DNA from: Alteromonas pelagimontana
Lineage (GTDB): Bacteria; Pseudomonadota; Gammaproteobacteria; Enterobacterales; Alteromonadaceae
Assembly: GCF_002499975.2 (NCBI RefSeq)
Contig: NZ_CP052766.1
Span: 1,054,001 to 1,118,000 of the forward strand
Reading direction: 5' to 3'
DNA length: 64,000 nucleotides
Under the pieces are notes generated by a model. The model worked only from the letters and a program-made list of their open reading frames with translations. It was not told the DNA's origin and did no database searches. Shown here piece by piece: positions 50,842 to 59,536 of this stretch. The translations under genes and the position numbers were made by a program. Positions within the stretch are counted from its first letter, which is position 1, and each line of letters opens with the position of its first letter.

Positions 50842-51642
50842 TTACATCCATAAATCAAACGGAAACGCGTTGTACAGTTTTTTCGCAATAGGAGTGAAAT
50901 CTGGTGGCGAGACTATTTCGCGGCTTAACGCTTCTTCAATAGTCGTTACTTTGGGAATGTCTCTACGGCCGGTTCCCTGATAATAATCCTCGTACTTAAA
51001 CATAGCTTCGCCACTTCCCGAGTCAAAGAAGATAGCAGGGACGCCGTAGGCTTCTGCAATAATTACCCCATGCAAGCTGCTGGAAATGACCAGCTTTGAA
51101 TTGACGATGCTTTCAATGAAAGAACCGGGATATTGCATCGGTGTGACTAAGTGCTCCTCATGACCTGCATATTTAGCCATGTCATCATTCATATGATTGA
51201 TAATGATGAAGTCTTTTTTCTGCGGTTGCTCCATTAACTTTTTAGGGTAAAAGTACGGAAGCAAAATGGCCGGGTCGCCATAGATTTGCGGTACTTCAAT
51301 GTCGCGCTTCATCAGGTAATCACGGGTTAACGGCCCGCGTACGGCGCGCACGTCCAACTTTTTAAAGCGATTAACTTTGTCAGCCATTTTTTTATTTAAA
51401 CCCGTGCCCCAGATAGTGTCACCGGTGTTGGCGAAGTGCAAAACAGATCCTACACTGACCAGCTTGTTGCTATGATCTTTTTTGTCGGTAATCTGCTTTC
51501 CTTTCATAGCAATGATTCGATTAACCAAGTCGTACGCGACATAATCGCCGATATTGGGGCGAGGGTCCTTCTTGGACTGCCACCAGAAAATCAGCTTTTT
51601 CTCTTCTTTATGCTTTTGTTTTACTGCCCAGTTATAAAACAT
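50842..51642 (-). CDS. polysaccharide pyruvyl transferase family protein
   Basis: A 266-residue enzyme of the pyruvyltransferase family (PF04230), which uses phosphoenolpyruvate to place ketal pyruvate on sugar residues of exopolysaccharides. Family features are the N-terminal NIGDYVAYDLVNRI, GTGLN, VRAVRGPLTRDYL, YGDPAILLPYF and VISSSLHGVIIAEAYGVPAIFF. AAGGA lies eight bases before the ATG. It is the last gene of a three-gene minus-strand group with the Stf0-like sulfotransferase and a GT2 enzyme, all acting on the polymer's decoration or repeat unit. Confidence 0.92.
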   Translation of the reverse strand: MFYNWAVKQKHKEEKKLIFWWQSKKDPRPNIGDYVAYDLVNRIIAMKGKQITDKKDHSNKLVSVGSVLHFANTGDTIWGTGLNKKMADKVNRFKKLDVRAVRGPLTRDYLMKRDIEVPQIYGDPAILLPYFYPKKLMEQPQKKDFIIINHMNDDMAKYAGHEEHLVTPMQYPGSFIESIVNSKLVISSSLHGVIIAEAYGVPAIFFDSGSGEAMFKYEDYYQGTGRRDIPKVTTIEEALSREIVSPPDFTPIAKKLYNAFPFDLWM

Positions 51643-51695
51643 CTGTTGTCCTTACTTACAAACTTCCTTTCACTACCGCGCTTGGCCGGTACTCG

Positions 51696-52490
51696 TTAAG
51701 AAAATCTTCTGGCTAATCTATGAATGACGCTTTCGCCGTTGTAGCGCATAAGTTCGTCATTCCCATTAAATTCTTTATGAAAACGCTCTGACCACTGCTG
51801 GTTTATCGCTTTACTCTGCTTCTTAGTCACCGGCGCCATGGGAACAGACTGAGGATCAATTTGCAGGTCCATGAAGTCAGCAATGCGTAATACAGCGCTG
51901 GCAGGATCGGCTTTTACGTCCTTAAAATTCAGCTCCATATACCGGCTGCCGGTAGCAGCAAAAGTGTAACGCCAGGATGCGTTTTCAAATATCACTCGCC
52001 GTAGCCCGTTATCAATTTCCTCAAAACGGTATTCCGGCGTTTTGTCACTGTCACCCTGCCCGGCTATCCATGATCCGGTTTGGCGTGCAATGGCTAAGGA
52101 AATGGCCTGTGCCACTACATCATCGCGACTAAGTAAAACAAAATATGCCTGAGGTAGCAGTTGCTTTAATTTTTCAAACCCGCCAAACGCCGCTTGTACG
52201 TGAGAATAATGAATTTTAATGCCAAACACACCGTTCGTAGAAGTACGTCTGGCCTTGAGCTCTTGCAATACAGAGGCTACATCATTTACACCGAACTTTT
52301 TCTTCCACTTCTCAAGGTTTTTGGCGTTTACGTACTCAAGCGGAAAACCAAATGCACCCGTCTCGCGCAACACATGACCTAGCATATGGCTACCAGAGCG
52401 AACCGTTGATGCAATAACCAGAATTTTACTGGTCGCCGTCTGATGAGGATAATCGTATTTATCCGCAAACTGATCCTCGTAGAGCTCCAT
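51696..52490 (-). CDS. Stf0-like sulfotransferase
   Basis: A 264-residue sulfotransferase of the Stf0 type (PF09037). Family features are the 5'-phosphosulfate loop VIASTVRSGSHMLG, the YFVLLSRDDVVAQAISLAIARQTG block that contacts the 3'-phosphate, and a C-terminal Lys/Gln-rich segment. It transfers sulfate from PAPS; the known Stf0 of mycobacteria sulfates trehalose. In this locus the acceptor is presumably a sugar of the repeat unit. It lies between the GT2 and pyruvyltransferase genes. Confidence 0.87.
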   Translation of the reverse strand: MELYEDQFADKYDYPHQTATSKILVIASTVRSGSHMLGHVLRETGAFGFPLEYVNAKNLEKWKKKFGVNDVASVLQELKARRTSTNGVFGIKIHYSHVQAAFGGFEKLKQLLPQAYFVLLSRDDVVAQAISLAIARQTGSWIAGQGDSDKTPEYRFEEIDNGLRRVIFENASWRYTFAATGSRYMELNFKDVKADPASAVLRIADFMDLQIDPQSVPMAPVTKKQSKAINQQWSERFHKEFNGNDELMRYNGESVIHRLARRFS

Positions 52491-52532
52491 GTTCCATTCC
52501 TCGTAGTGGCGTTAAAGGTGAAGCTGAGTCAG

Positions 52533-53393
52533 TTAGGCTCGCTGTCTTAGCTTCTTCAATGTTACGTTGGCGATATGACTGAGGGTCACTTTCAAACCCG
52601 CCATGTGAATGGATTTTGTTACCCACTTTACCTTATGCTTTTTCAGTGGCAGATAGACCAGTAACTGCGCCGCAACCCTCTTTCTGTAATGGGTTTTTCC
52701 AAGAAACAGTTTGTGTTTCTGGGCCGAACGTAAGCGTGAAACCGCCTCTTCTGGTGTCATGCTGGCAACTTTTGCGCCGATACCATCCATGTTCATAAAG
52801 CGATAGTAGAAAATCGCCCGAGGAATATTCACCAGTTTATATCCCAACTGATACAGACGAACATACATGTCCCAATCCTGTCCGTTCGGCAGTGTCTCAT
52901 CAAACCGCTCTTTCAAGGCCAATTGGCGGCGAATACTAAACCCGCTCATTCCACAATACTGGTTCCCTGTACGTAAAACGTCTGCGTCGACAACCGGAGA
53001 AGGTTGGACGTAAATTTCGCTTTCTTTCCCTAAGTTTTGATAGCCGCTGACCACCGCATCGGCGCCATCTTCATACGCTTTAACATGCTCAAGTAAGTAA
53101 TCCGGCATCCAGATGTCGTCATCGTCAAGAAAAGCGATAATGTCGCCGACCGCTGAATCCACACCGATGTTCCGCGCCTTATTTGCACCCGACGATTCTG
53201 GTAACAGCTTATGAACAAAATTGGTCTTGTCAGAAAATTCTTTAATTACATCATCATATGGCAAGGAAGATGCATCATTAACAACAATCACTTCTAATGG
53301 TTGCACAATCTGAGCAAAAACACCGTCCAACGCTTCTTTCAATTCTGCCGGTCGGTTAAATGTGGTTATTACTACGCTAACAGTTAAGCTCAT
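52533..53393 (-). CDS. GT2 family glycosyltransferase
   Basis: An inverting GT-A glycosyltransferase of 286 residues. It begins VSVVITTFNRPAEL, has the metal-binding acidic motif in IIAFLDDDDIWMPDYL, and NGQDWDMYVRL near the acceptor side. AGGGA before the ATG supports the start. It is the first gene of the minus-strand group with Stf0 and pyruvyltransferase and is divergent from the sulfotransferase at 53485. Confidence 0.93.
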   Translation of the reverse strand: MSLTVSVVITTFNRPAELKEALDGVFAQIVQPLEVIVVNDASSLPYDDVIKEFSDKTNFVHKLLPESSGANKARNIGVDSAVGDIIAFLDDDDIWMPDYLLEHVKAYEDGADAVVSGYQNLGKESEIYVQPSPVVDADVLRTGNQYCGMSGFSIRRQLALKERFDETLPNGQDWDMYVRLYQLGYKLVNIPRAIFYYRFMNMDGIGAKVASMTPEEAVSRLRSAQKHKLFLGKTHYRKRVAAQLLVYLPLKKHKVKWVTKSIHMAGLKVTLSHIANVTLKKLRQRA

Positions 53394-53484
53394 AATGTCC
53401 CTGTGAATTTTGATTAAAGTTATTCCAATTGACCAAGGAAGTCTGTGGAGATTTCCATTTCATGAAAATTCAGGAGCAAGAATC

Positions 53485-54270
53485 ATGCAAGAAATCTTAA
53501 AGCAGCAGTCGGAAAAGTATTTGGCGAGGTATCCGAAGATATTCTTCTGCCACGTTCCCAAATGCGCAGGGGTTTCACTTTCTAACGCTATTTATTCTTC
53601 AATTTATCCTTCATTTTTAAAAGCCACCAAATTCACCGGCAGCATCGACCTTAAAAGCAGCCGCGTGTGCAGCGAGCTATTAAACGTTGATATGATGACC
53701 GCTCGAGAGACGCATCTTATTTTCCACCTTAATGATCCTAAGATGATTTTCACCCATGGTCACTGTATTGCCCGTCCGTCGGTAGTGGGAAATTTTGCCA
53801 AAGACTGGCACTTTCTTACTATATTACGTAACCCGGTTGACCGTTTTATATCCGAATTTGTTTACAACAAGTTTAAGAAGTCAGAATGGCTCAAGCATGA
53901 TGATGACATTGAAACCTATGTCGATTCAGAGAAGGGTTTAACCGCAGGATTAACGTATGCGAAATATTTTTCCGGATACACTAATCCTCATGAAATTATC
54001 GCCAATCGAGACACCGTTATAGAAGAAGCTGTTGCCAATATCAGACGATTCTCCGTATTTGGTACCTTAGACAACATGGATAAGTGGCAAGCTCGCTTCA
54101 ATCAAACCTTTAACACCACTATCAAAATTGCTAATAAAAACGCCAGCCCTAACCAAACTGCCTCATCGGATATCACGGGTAACGCCGCAATAATGGATAA
54201 AATTCATACGCTTTGCGACATCGATAACGCTATCTATTCTCGCGTCACCGCTCTGGTTGAAGCAGAATAA
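53485..54270 (+). CDS. sulfotransferase family 2 protein
   Basis: A second, unrelated sulfotransferase of 261 residues (PF03567-like). The PAPS 5'-phosphosulfate loop is FFCHVPKCAGVSLSNAIY and the 3'-phosphate region is FLTILRNPVDRFISEFVY. It resembles the carbohydrate sulfotransferases of animals and of marine bacteria. The start at 53485 has AGGAG eight bases before it and is preferred to a TTG 25 codons upstream. It stands alone on the plus strand among polysaccharide genes. Confidence 0.88.
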   Translation: MQEILKQQSEKYLARYPKIFFCHVPKCAGVSLSNAIYSSIYPSFLKATKFTGSIDLKSSRVCSELLNVDMMTARETHLIFHLNDPKMIFTHGHCIARPSVVGNFAKDWHFLTILRNPVDRFISEFVYNKFKKSEWLKHDDDIETYVDSEKGLTAGLTYAKYFSGYTNPHEIIANRDTVIEEAVANIRRFSVFGTLDNMDKWQARFNQTFNTTIKIANKNASPNQTASSDITGNAAIMDKIHTLCDIDNAIYSRVTALVEAE

Positions 54271-54329
54271 GCGGGGCAACCGCATGAGTGAGCGAAAGAC
54301 GATCAGCTGTGAAAATAGGTAAAAGTTTT

Positions 54330-54413
54330 TTATCCGAAACACCGTAAAATCATCGCTGATGGCTCTGCTGGAGCATCCATGCTCCAGAAGTTCGGCTAAG
54401 AAACCTTCACTTA
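54330..54413 (-). repeat. 84-bp repeat, right copy (inverted)
   Basis: The reverse complement of the left copy at 46833-46916, 76 of 84 positions identical, with the same central hairpin. The pair encloses about 7.4 kb: the beta-helix lipoprotein, Wzx, pyruvyltransferase, Stf0, GT2 and sulfotransferase 2 genes. It lies between the sulfotransferase stop and the end of the next glycosyltransferase gene. Confidence 0.9.
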
Positions 54414-54459
54414 CTGTTTAATAAATATTCACAATCTCGCTCTGGCAGAATAATTTTTC

Positions 54460-55449
54460 CTACGTCGAGAGAATCGCTTGCCACGATTCTCTTATCGCCT
54501 GCTCATTATACTTTTCTAAAGCTTTGCTGATAACAATATGGGAGTCCACGTAATCTATTGCGGCTAGCTGCATCTGCAGGTTCTCAGGGCTGATAATCTT
54601 TACAAAAGAGAACTCTTTCGATTTCAGTCGCGCAAAAGCAGAATCAAAACACAAGATGTTTGCGCCCAGGCTCAGGGCCATGTAGAAGGTGCCAGAAGAG
54701 ATCATAGCGTCGTCATCATGCGCCATAATAACGAATCGAGACGTCGCCACGGCTTCCTCCAGTGCGGCATCCTCCACAAACTCGTTCACCCAATCTACTG
54801 ATAGCCTTCTTGCAGCTACAATTTCATGCAGTTGCTGGGTGTAAGACTTATCAGAACAAAAACCCATTATCTTTAGCGGCAATGGCTGCGGCCAGACATT
54901 CAGTAACGCATCCAGTCTTTTGTAAGGCTTGATAGAGCCAAAATAAAGATATTCGATATTTCTCGCGCCACTGCCAAGAGCGGCGATGTACTGATAAAGC
55001 TGCCCCTCGTTCTTGTAGAGCGGATGCTTAACGACGCTGGAATCAAATTTATCGGTCGCTTCCAACGTCACAACTTGATCAGTTACGGCAGATAACAACC
55101 GCAGGGTAAACCGAAAGAGTAACGGCTTGCCAGCGGTGTTATGAGGTTTAAAATTGTGTCGCACCCACTGAATGTTATTGCTGAAAAGCCGCAAACTCAA
55201 AATACTGATGAAAAACCCAATCACAAATAGCAATCGCTTCGCGCCGCCGAGCCCTTTGCGGTAAGGCTGATCTTCATACCAGTTCAGCACCACCGTATTC
55301 GCTTTACGGTTACGAACATTGCTAAGAGCGAATAACCGCTTAAGTGGCTTTACCCTAAAATTTAGCTCCTCAAATACTGTTCGCGTGCGCGCGATAAAGC
55401 TGTTGTTGTGCTCTATCGGGTACATATACAAACTCTTATTGTTGCGCAT
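54460..55449 (-). CDS. putative GT-B glycosyltransferase
   Basis: A 329-residue protein that looks like a diverged GT-B glycosyltransferase. The C-terminal half has IEYLYFGSIKPYKRLDALL, typical of the donor-domain start, and AMISSGTFYMALSLGANIL in the place of the usual E-x7-E region, as in some exopolysaccharide mannosyl- or glucuronosyltransferases. A hydrophobic stretch (about 73-95) may attach it to the membrane. It is translationally coupled (TGATG) to the GT4 gene before it and is last in a four-gene operon. Confidence 0.72.
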   Translation of the reverse strand: MRNNKSLYMYPIEHNNSFIARTRTVFEELNFRVKPLKRLFALSNVRNRKANTVVLNWYEDQPYRKGLGGAKRLLFVIGFFISILSLRLFSNNIQWVRHNFKPHNTAGKPLLFRFTLRLLSAVTDQVVTLEATDKFDSSVVKHPLYKNEGQLYQYIAALGSGARNIEYLYFGSIKPYKRLDALLNVWPQPLPLKIMGFCSDKSYTQQLHEIVAARRLSVDWVNEFVEDAALEEAVATSRFVIMAHDDDAMISSGTFYMALSLGANILCFDSAFARLKSKEFSFVKIISPENLQMQLAAIDYVDSHIVISKALEKYNEQAIRESWQAILST

Positions 55450-56576
55450 CAGTTTACGGTCTGTCTCTGGGCAGGCCCGCCAACTACAAGTTCTTTTGCT
55501 ATCTGATGAGTATCTAACGCAATGGTGTCCCAGTTAAATTTATTCAGAAAAGTCTCTTTGTTGATTTTTAGATTTAAGGCTTCAACTTGATTAATTTTCT
55601 GGGTCAATGCTTCTACGTTGCCCACCGCAAAGTAACAGTCAGCCGGTAAGCCAATATCCGCATTTGGCACAATATCGCTGATAATCACGTCAGTGCCAGC
55701 GCTGATTGCTTCCAAAGCCACAATGGGTAAGCCCTCGTGGTATGACGGCAGACAGAATACACGAGCAAATTTATATAGCGCATTTAGCTCATCACCTTGC
55801 CGACGTCCGGCAAAGATTATGTTTTCGTTTCGCTGCGCCATTAATTTTCGTGAATAATCGTCTTCATGATCGGCGTTACCAACAATTACCAGTTTTAAAG
55901 GCGTACTGCTATTTTGATAGGCTTTGACCAGGTCGTGAAACCCTTTCTCTGGAACCAACCGTCCCACTGCCAGAATATATTTTTCCGCTTCAAGTGTTAA
56001 ATCTTTAGGAAGCTTGTCGCGGCTCATGTTGTCGTCCATATCTGCCATGGTGCCATTGGGAACAAACAGGATACGATTGGCGCGTTTGCTGAACGTTTCT
56101 TTTAAGCGTTGGGTGAGCGAACGCCCCACTACAATGGCCCGATCTGCGAATTTTATTGCCATTGATTCGCCTAAGCGCAGCATACTTTTAGCAAAAGTAT
56201 TCCATTTTTGTCTGTCGTAATCCGCGCCGTGATGCGTCACCATTACTTGCATACCCAATATTTTTGCCAGAGGCGTAAACAAAGCCGGGCCAATACCGTG
56301 AATATGCAAGATGTCTGGTTTTATCACAAAGCGAGCATAGAAAATCGCTAAAAAGGTATGCAAAAATGTCTCTGCGAACTTGTGCTTTATCGTCCACACA
56401 GACCGTAGCTTTACACCCTTATATTCTTTCACAGAAGTGTCGACATAGGGAGAGCGGCATATCACAGTGACATCCATCCCGGCTTTCACTAACCGCGGAT
56501 ACAGTTGCTGGCAGTGAGACTCTATCCCTCCCATGACATTGGGGATCCCTCTTAAACCCACGGCGCAAAGTTTCAT
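55449..56576 (-). CDS. GT4 family glycosyltransferase
   Basis: A retaining GT-B enzyme of about 375 residues. N-terminal CAVGLRGIPNVMGGIES is the same signature as in the gene at 35100-36209. The donor domain has LAVGRLVPEKGFHDLV and the E-x7-E motif in HEGLPIVALEAI. It starts at ATG 56576, with GGAG six bases before it. It is third in the minus-strand operon after a GT4 and the Wzy polymerase. Confidence 0.93.
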   Translation of the reverse strand: MKLCAVGLRGIPNVMGGIESHCQQLYPRLVKAGMDVTVICRSPYVDTSVKEYKGVKLRSVWTIKHKFAETFLHTFLAIFYARFVIKPDILHIHGIGPALFTPLAKILGMQVMVTHHGADYDRQKWNTFAKSMLRLGESMAIKFADRAIVVGRSLTQRLKETFSKRANRILFVPNGTMADMDDNMSRDKLPKDLTLEAEKYILAVGRLVPEKGFHDLVKAYQNSSTPLKLVIVGNADHEDDYSRKLMAQRNENIIFAGRRQGDELNALYKFARVFCLPSYHEGLPIVALEAISAGTDVIISDIVPNADIGLPADCYFAVGNVEALTQKINQVEALNLKINKETFLNKFNWDTIALDTHQIAKELVVGGPAQRQTVN

Positions 56577-56618
56577 AGTACTCTCCAAAAAATTTCCTCC
56601 CCGAATGCGGGGCAGGAA

Positions 56619-57941
56619 TTACAGCTTTACTAGCTTCGAAAAAAACTCTGGGCCTTTAGTTTCCTGTGCTTGCGGTAATCTAACAGGCGCAATTGTATTG
56701 CCAATGAGAATGGCGTAAAGAATAAGTCCTTCAATATTCCAAAGCGGCATGGTGGCCAGATTCATGATAAGAAACCCCACCATGGATGAAAATAACATCA
56801 GCGCAAAACGCTTATTTTTGATTTTTAGCGAGTGCTTTACAAAACTCCCTACAGCGAGTAAGAAACACACCAGCCCAATCATGCCGTACTCATAAAGAAA
56901 TGAGACATAAGTATTATGTGCATATTTAGGGAACACGCCCGACCAGGATTCAGGCCCATAACCGATCAACATACGAATAGCGTCGCCATTTACATAGGCG
57001 TTAATGTACATGCTCCAGAGATAAACCCGGGCTGAGAAAATATCTTTTTCCTCTTCCGTATAATATGCCGGCGCTTTTATCAGATCGTCCCAGCTCGATA
57101 GAAACACAAATACATCGGCGAAACGATTTTGCATGGTGTAAGAGAGAGCTAAGAAAACGAATCCCATACCGATTATCGACGTGATAAAAAATACTGGTTT
57201 ATGACGCTGCGCGATTTTCGCTTCAGCAGCATTAAAAATAAAAAACGCGGTGAGTGGAAGAATAGCCAAAATTGAGGTGCGATAGTTAACTAACAGCAGC
57301 AAGACACAGCCGAGGGTAAACAGGACACCCCGGTACTTAATCTGTTTGTCTGCGATCAATCCGACTGTCAGCACAAATGCGGCGATGATCATGGAAAAGG
57401 CAGCTTCATGATTATAACCACCAATGTAACTGGTGGAGCCGTCAGCTTCTGTCGCCTTTACTTCGCCCAGAATGATGGACATAATTTCCAGCGATACCGG
57501 CAGGAAAAACGCGACCAGCAACTTGCGCAAGACTTCGTCTTTTCCCACTTTGCGAATCGCCATAAACAGCGCTCCCGCAATGACAGTGAAGAAAACCCAC
57601 TTCACCATTACGTTTACCAACCCCACCAGATTGCCGTTAATCACGCCGCTCACGATGATTGCCGCAAAAAACAGATAAATTACCGACAAAGTACGCAGCG
57701 ATAGCACCTTAGGCGGCAGCAATAATAGCCCCGTGAAAGCAATGCCAATGGAGGCAATGGCGTTTATCGAGAAGCCAGCAGCAATAGGAGTATAAGTAAT
57801 TTGATGAAAAGCAGACAAAAAGTACCGCAGCCATACCGCTAACACCGCAAAAGCAAGGTATTTGTTACAACGTCTGGAAACGGTTTTATAAACTAAATAA
57901 GCACTGATAAGCCCAAATAGTATTTTAACCAACAGAAACAT
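56619..57941 (-). CDS. Wzy-type polysaccharide polymerase / O-antigen ligase-like
   Basis: A polytopic membrane protein of 440 residues with about 10-12 hydrophobic segments. The periplasmic loop region contains YGPESWSGVFPKYAHNTYVSFLYEYGMIG, matching the H-N-x-Y-x-x-x-L-x-E-x-G motif of the O-antigen ligase/polymerase family. It probably joins repeat units flipped by Wzx. Its start overlaps the preceding GT4 gene by 17 bases. A second protein of this family is at 59537-60940. Confidence 0.88.
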   Translation of the reverse strand: MFLLVKILFGLISAYLVYKTVSRRCNKYLAFAVLAVWLRYFLSAFHQITYTPIAAGFSINAIASIGIAFTGLLLLPPKVLSLRTLSVIYLFFAAIIVSGVINGNLVGLVNVMVKWVFFTVIAGALFMAIRKVGKDEVLRKLLVAFFLPVSLEIMSIILGEVKATEADGSTSYIGGYNHEAAFSMIIAAFVLTVGLIADKQIKYRGVLFTLGCVLLLLVNYRTSILAILPLTAFFIFNAAEAKIAQRHKPVFFITSIIGMGFVFLALSYTMQNRFADVFVFLSSWDDLIKAPAYYTEEEKDIFSARVYLWSMYINAYVNGDAIRMLIGYGPESWSGVFPKYAHNTYVSFLYEYGMIGLVCFLLAVGSFVKHSLKIKNKRFALMLFSSMVGFLIMNLATMPLWNIEGLILYAILIGNTIAPVRLPQAQETKGPEFFSKLVKL

Positions 57942-59094
57942 ATGACCTCTCTCCGGTCGGCTCTGCAGGCTCTAGCACATTAATAATTTTGTGGCGGAAA
58001 ATTGCATTACTAAAATCTCTCGCCCGGGCAGCGCTTTTGTAAGCGTAGGCTTCGCACTGAATGTCATCCTGTAAATAGTTTAACGCTTGCGTTACTCCTG
58101 CCACATCATTTACTGCGCACAGACATCCGTATTTCTCGGCAGCAAAATGCTCTACCTGCAAAGGGTATTGACCGGACAGTATTTCCGCCGGACCAGATTC
58201 GCAGTTAGTCGCCACTACAGCTTTCCCTAAACACATAGCCTCCACTATGGCATTGGGAAAACCTTCTGCGTTTGAGGTGGAAACAAAAAACTTCGCTTTC
58301 TGAATATAGGGGTAAGGGTTAGCTTTAAATCCCAGAAAATGTACCCTTTCAGCAACACCTAAAGATGCAGCTTTGGCAATGAGTGCTTCTTTGTCTTCCC
58401 CCTGCCCTAAAATAACCAGATCATCGGTCAAAGTTGAATGCGCGAACGCTTCAATCAGCAAACCAAAGTTTTTATTTTTGGTTAAACGACCGGTGCCGAT
58501 AATATAATCGTTGGTAGGTAAATCCTCGACTGCCTGCGATGCCAGCGTCTGGATTTGGGAAATGTCATAGGGGTTATAAACGATATCAACGCGCTCTGAC
58601 GCAACGGAAAAATTCTTGACCAAATCTGCTTTAACGCCCTCTGACACAGCAATAATTCGTTCTGCATAGGGATAAGTCAGCGACACCAGCTTCTTGCTGA
58701 AGGTATCCTTCAAGCCCCCTGAAAAGTGACTGCTGGTATTTACCCGCTCGCTGATAACGGCGCGATATTTTAGCTGCTTGCTTAGCACTACATTTAACAT
58801 ATTGCTGCGAGTTAAAAAGCTTACACAAATTTCAGGTTGTATATTTTGCAACGCGCTACGTAAAAGTGAATAACCTGAGAGTAAACTTCCTTTTGTATCT
58901 AATACCCGTTTTTCGACATACGCCGGGCAGGAATGGGCTTCTTCAACATCATCTAAAAGTATTAGATAAACTTCGGCGTTTTCTTCACGAAAATAGCCTT
59001 CCATGATATCTAACAGCTTACACATTACGCGTTCGGCACCACCTCCTTCTAATGAATTGATCAGAAATGCCACGCGTTTGCGCTGTTGTTGCAT
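57925..59094 (-). CDS. GT4 family glycosyltransferase
   Basis: A GT-B glycosyltransferase of 389 residues, first gene of the four-gene minus-strand operon. The N-terminus has LINSLEGGGAERVMCKLL. The donor domain has GTGRLTKNKNFGLLIEAF and the E-x7-E motif in AEGFPNAIVEAM. By eye it is a paralogue of the enzyme at 33950-35107. Its end overlaps the Wzy start by 17 bases. Confidence 0.93.
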   Translation of the reverse strand: MQQQRKRVAFLINSLEGGGAERVMCKLLDIMEGYFREENAEVYLILLDDVEEAHSCPAYVEKRVLDTKGSLLSGYSLLRSALQNIQPEICVSFLTRSNMLNVVLSKQLKYRAVISERVNTSSHFSGGLKDTFSKKLVSLTYPYAERIIAVSEGVKADLVKNFSVASERVDIVYNPYDISQIQTLASQAVEDLPTNDYIIGTGRLTKNKNFGLLIEAFAHSTLTDDLVILGQGEDKEALIAKAASLGVAERVHFLGFKANPYPYIQKAKFFVSTSNAEGFPNAIVEAMCLGKAVVATNCESGPAEILSGQYPLQVEHFAAEKYGCLCAVNDVAGVTQALNYLQDDIQCEAYAYKSAARARDFSNAIFRHKIINVLEPAEPTGERSYVSVG

Positions 59095-59536
59095 GGGAAA
59101 TGTCCTTATTCTAATAATGCCGAAGTCTCACTTAAGCTATTTGCCATTCACAAACTGTACCAGTTCGCAAAATACTACGAACCTACCAGATAGCATGTAT
59201 TTCATTTAATAGGGAATTGGCCGGAGTGCAATAATATATCATGTTTAGTTGAAGCTTTTATGATTCGAAATGCAAAAAAAGAGTCGTCTAGACCTTCAAT
59301 AAATTTGATGTAGGTAAGACTTTATCTGCCAATGCGCCGATGATTGAGCTATCTGCTTTTCACCCGTAAAATAATGGTAGAATGACATTCTTGTCGATGT
59401 GGTCAGGCATTTGCTAGTGGTGAAAGGATTATTGATAATGAATCATGCGGCTTATGACAGGATAACGCCCTGTATTTCTTTATGCATTCACCTCGCTACT
59501 ACAGCATAAAAGGGAATAACCAGAAGGGAGGCATTG
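59095..59536. other. divergent promoter region inside the exopolysaccharide locus
   Basis: These 442 bases between divergent transcription units hold no convincing gene. A promoter candidate for the plus strand is at 59411-59439. A 23-codon frame at 59438-59509 was noticed and not accepted. Confidence 0.5.
59411..59439 (+). promoter_or_regulatory. sigma-70-like promoter candidate
   Basis: TTGCTA (59411-59416) and GATAAT (59434-59439) are separated by 17 bases, matching 4/6 and 5/6 of consensus. This would give a leader of about 90 bases to the membrane protein gene at 59537. Confidence 0.4.

Noticed and set aside
59438..59509. 23-codon ORF before the second ligase-like gene, with AGGA upstream
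   Set aside because: Its start overlaps the -10 candidate at 59434-59439, the ribosome-binding site is poorly spaced and the stop is not coupled to the next gene.
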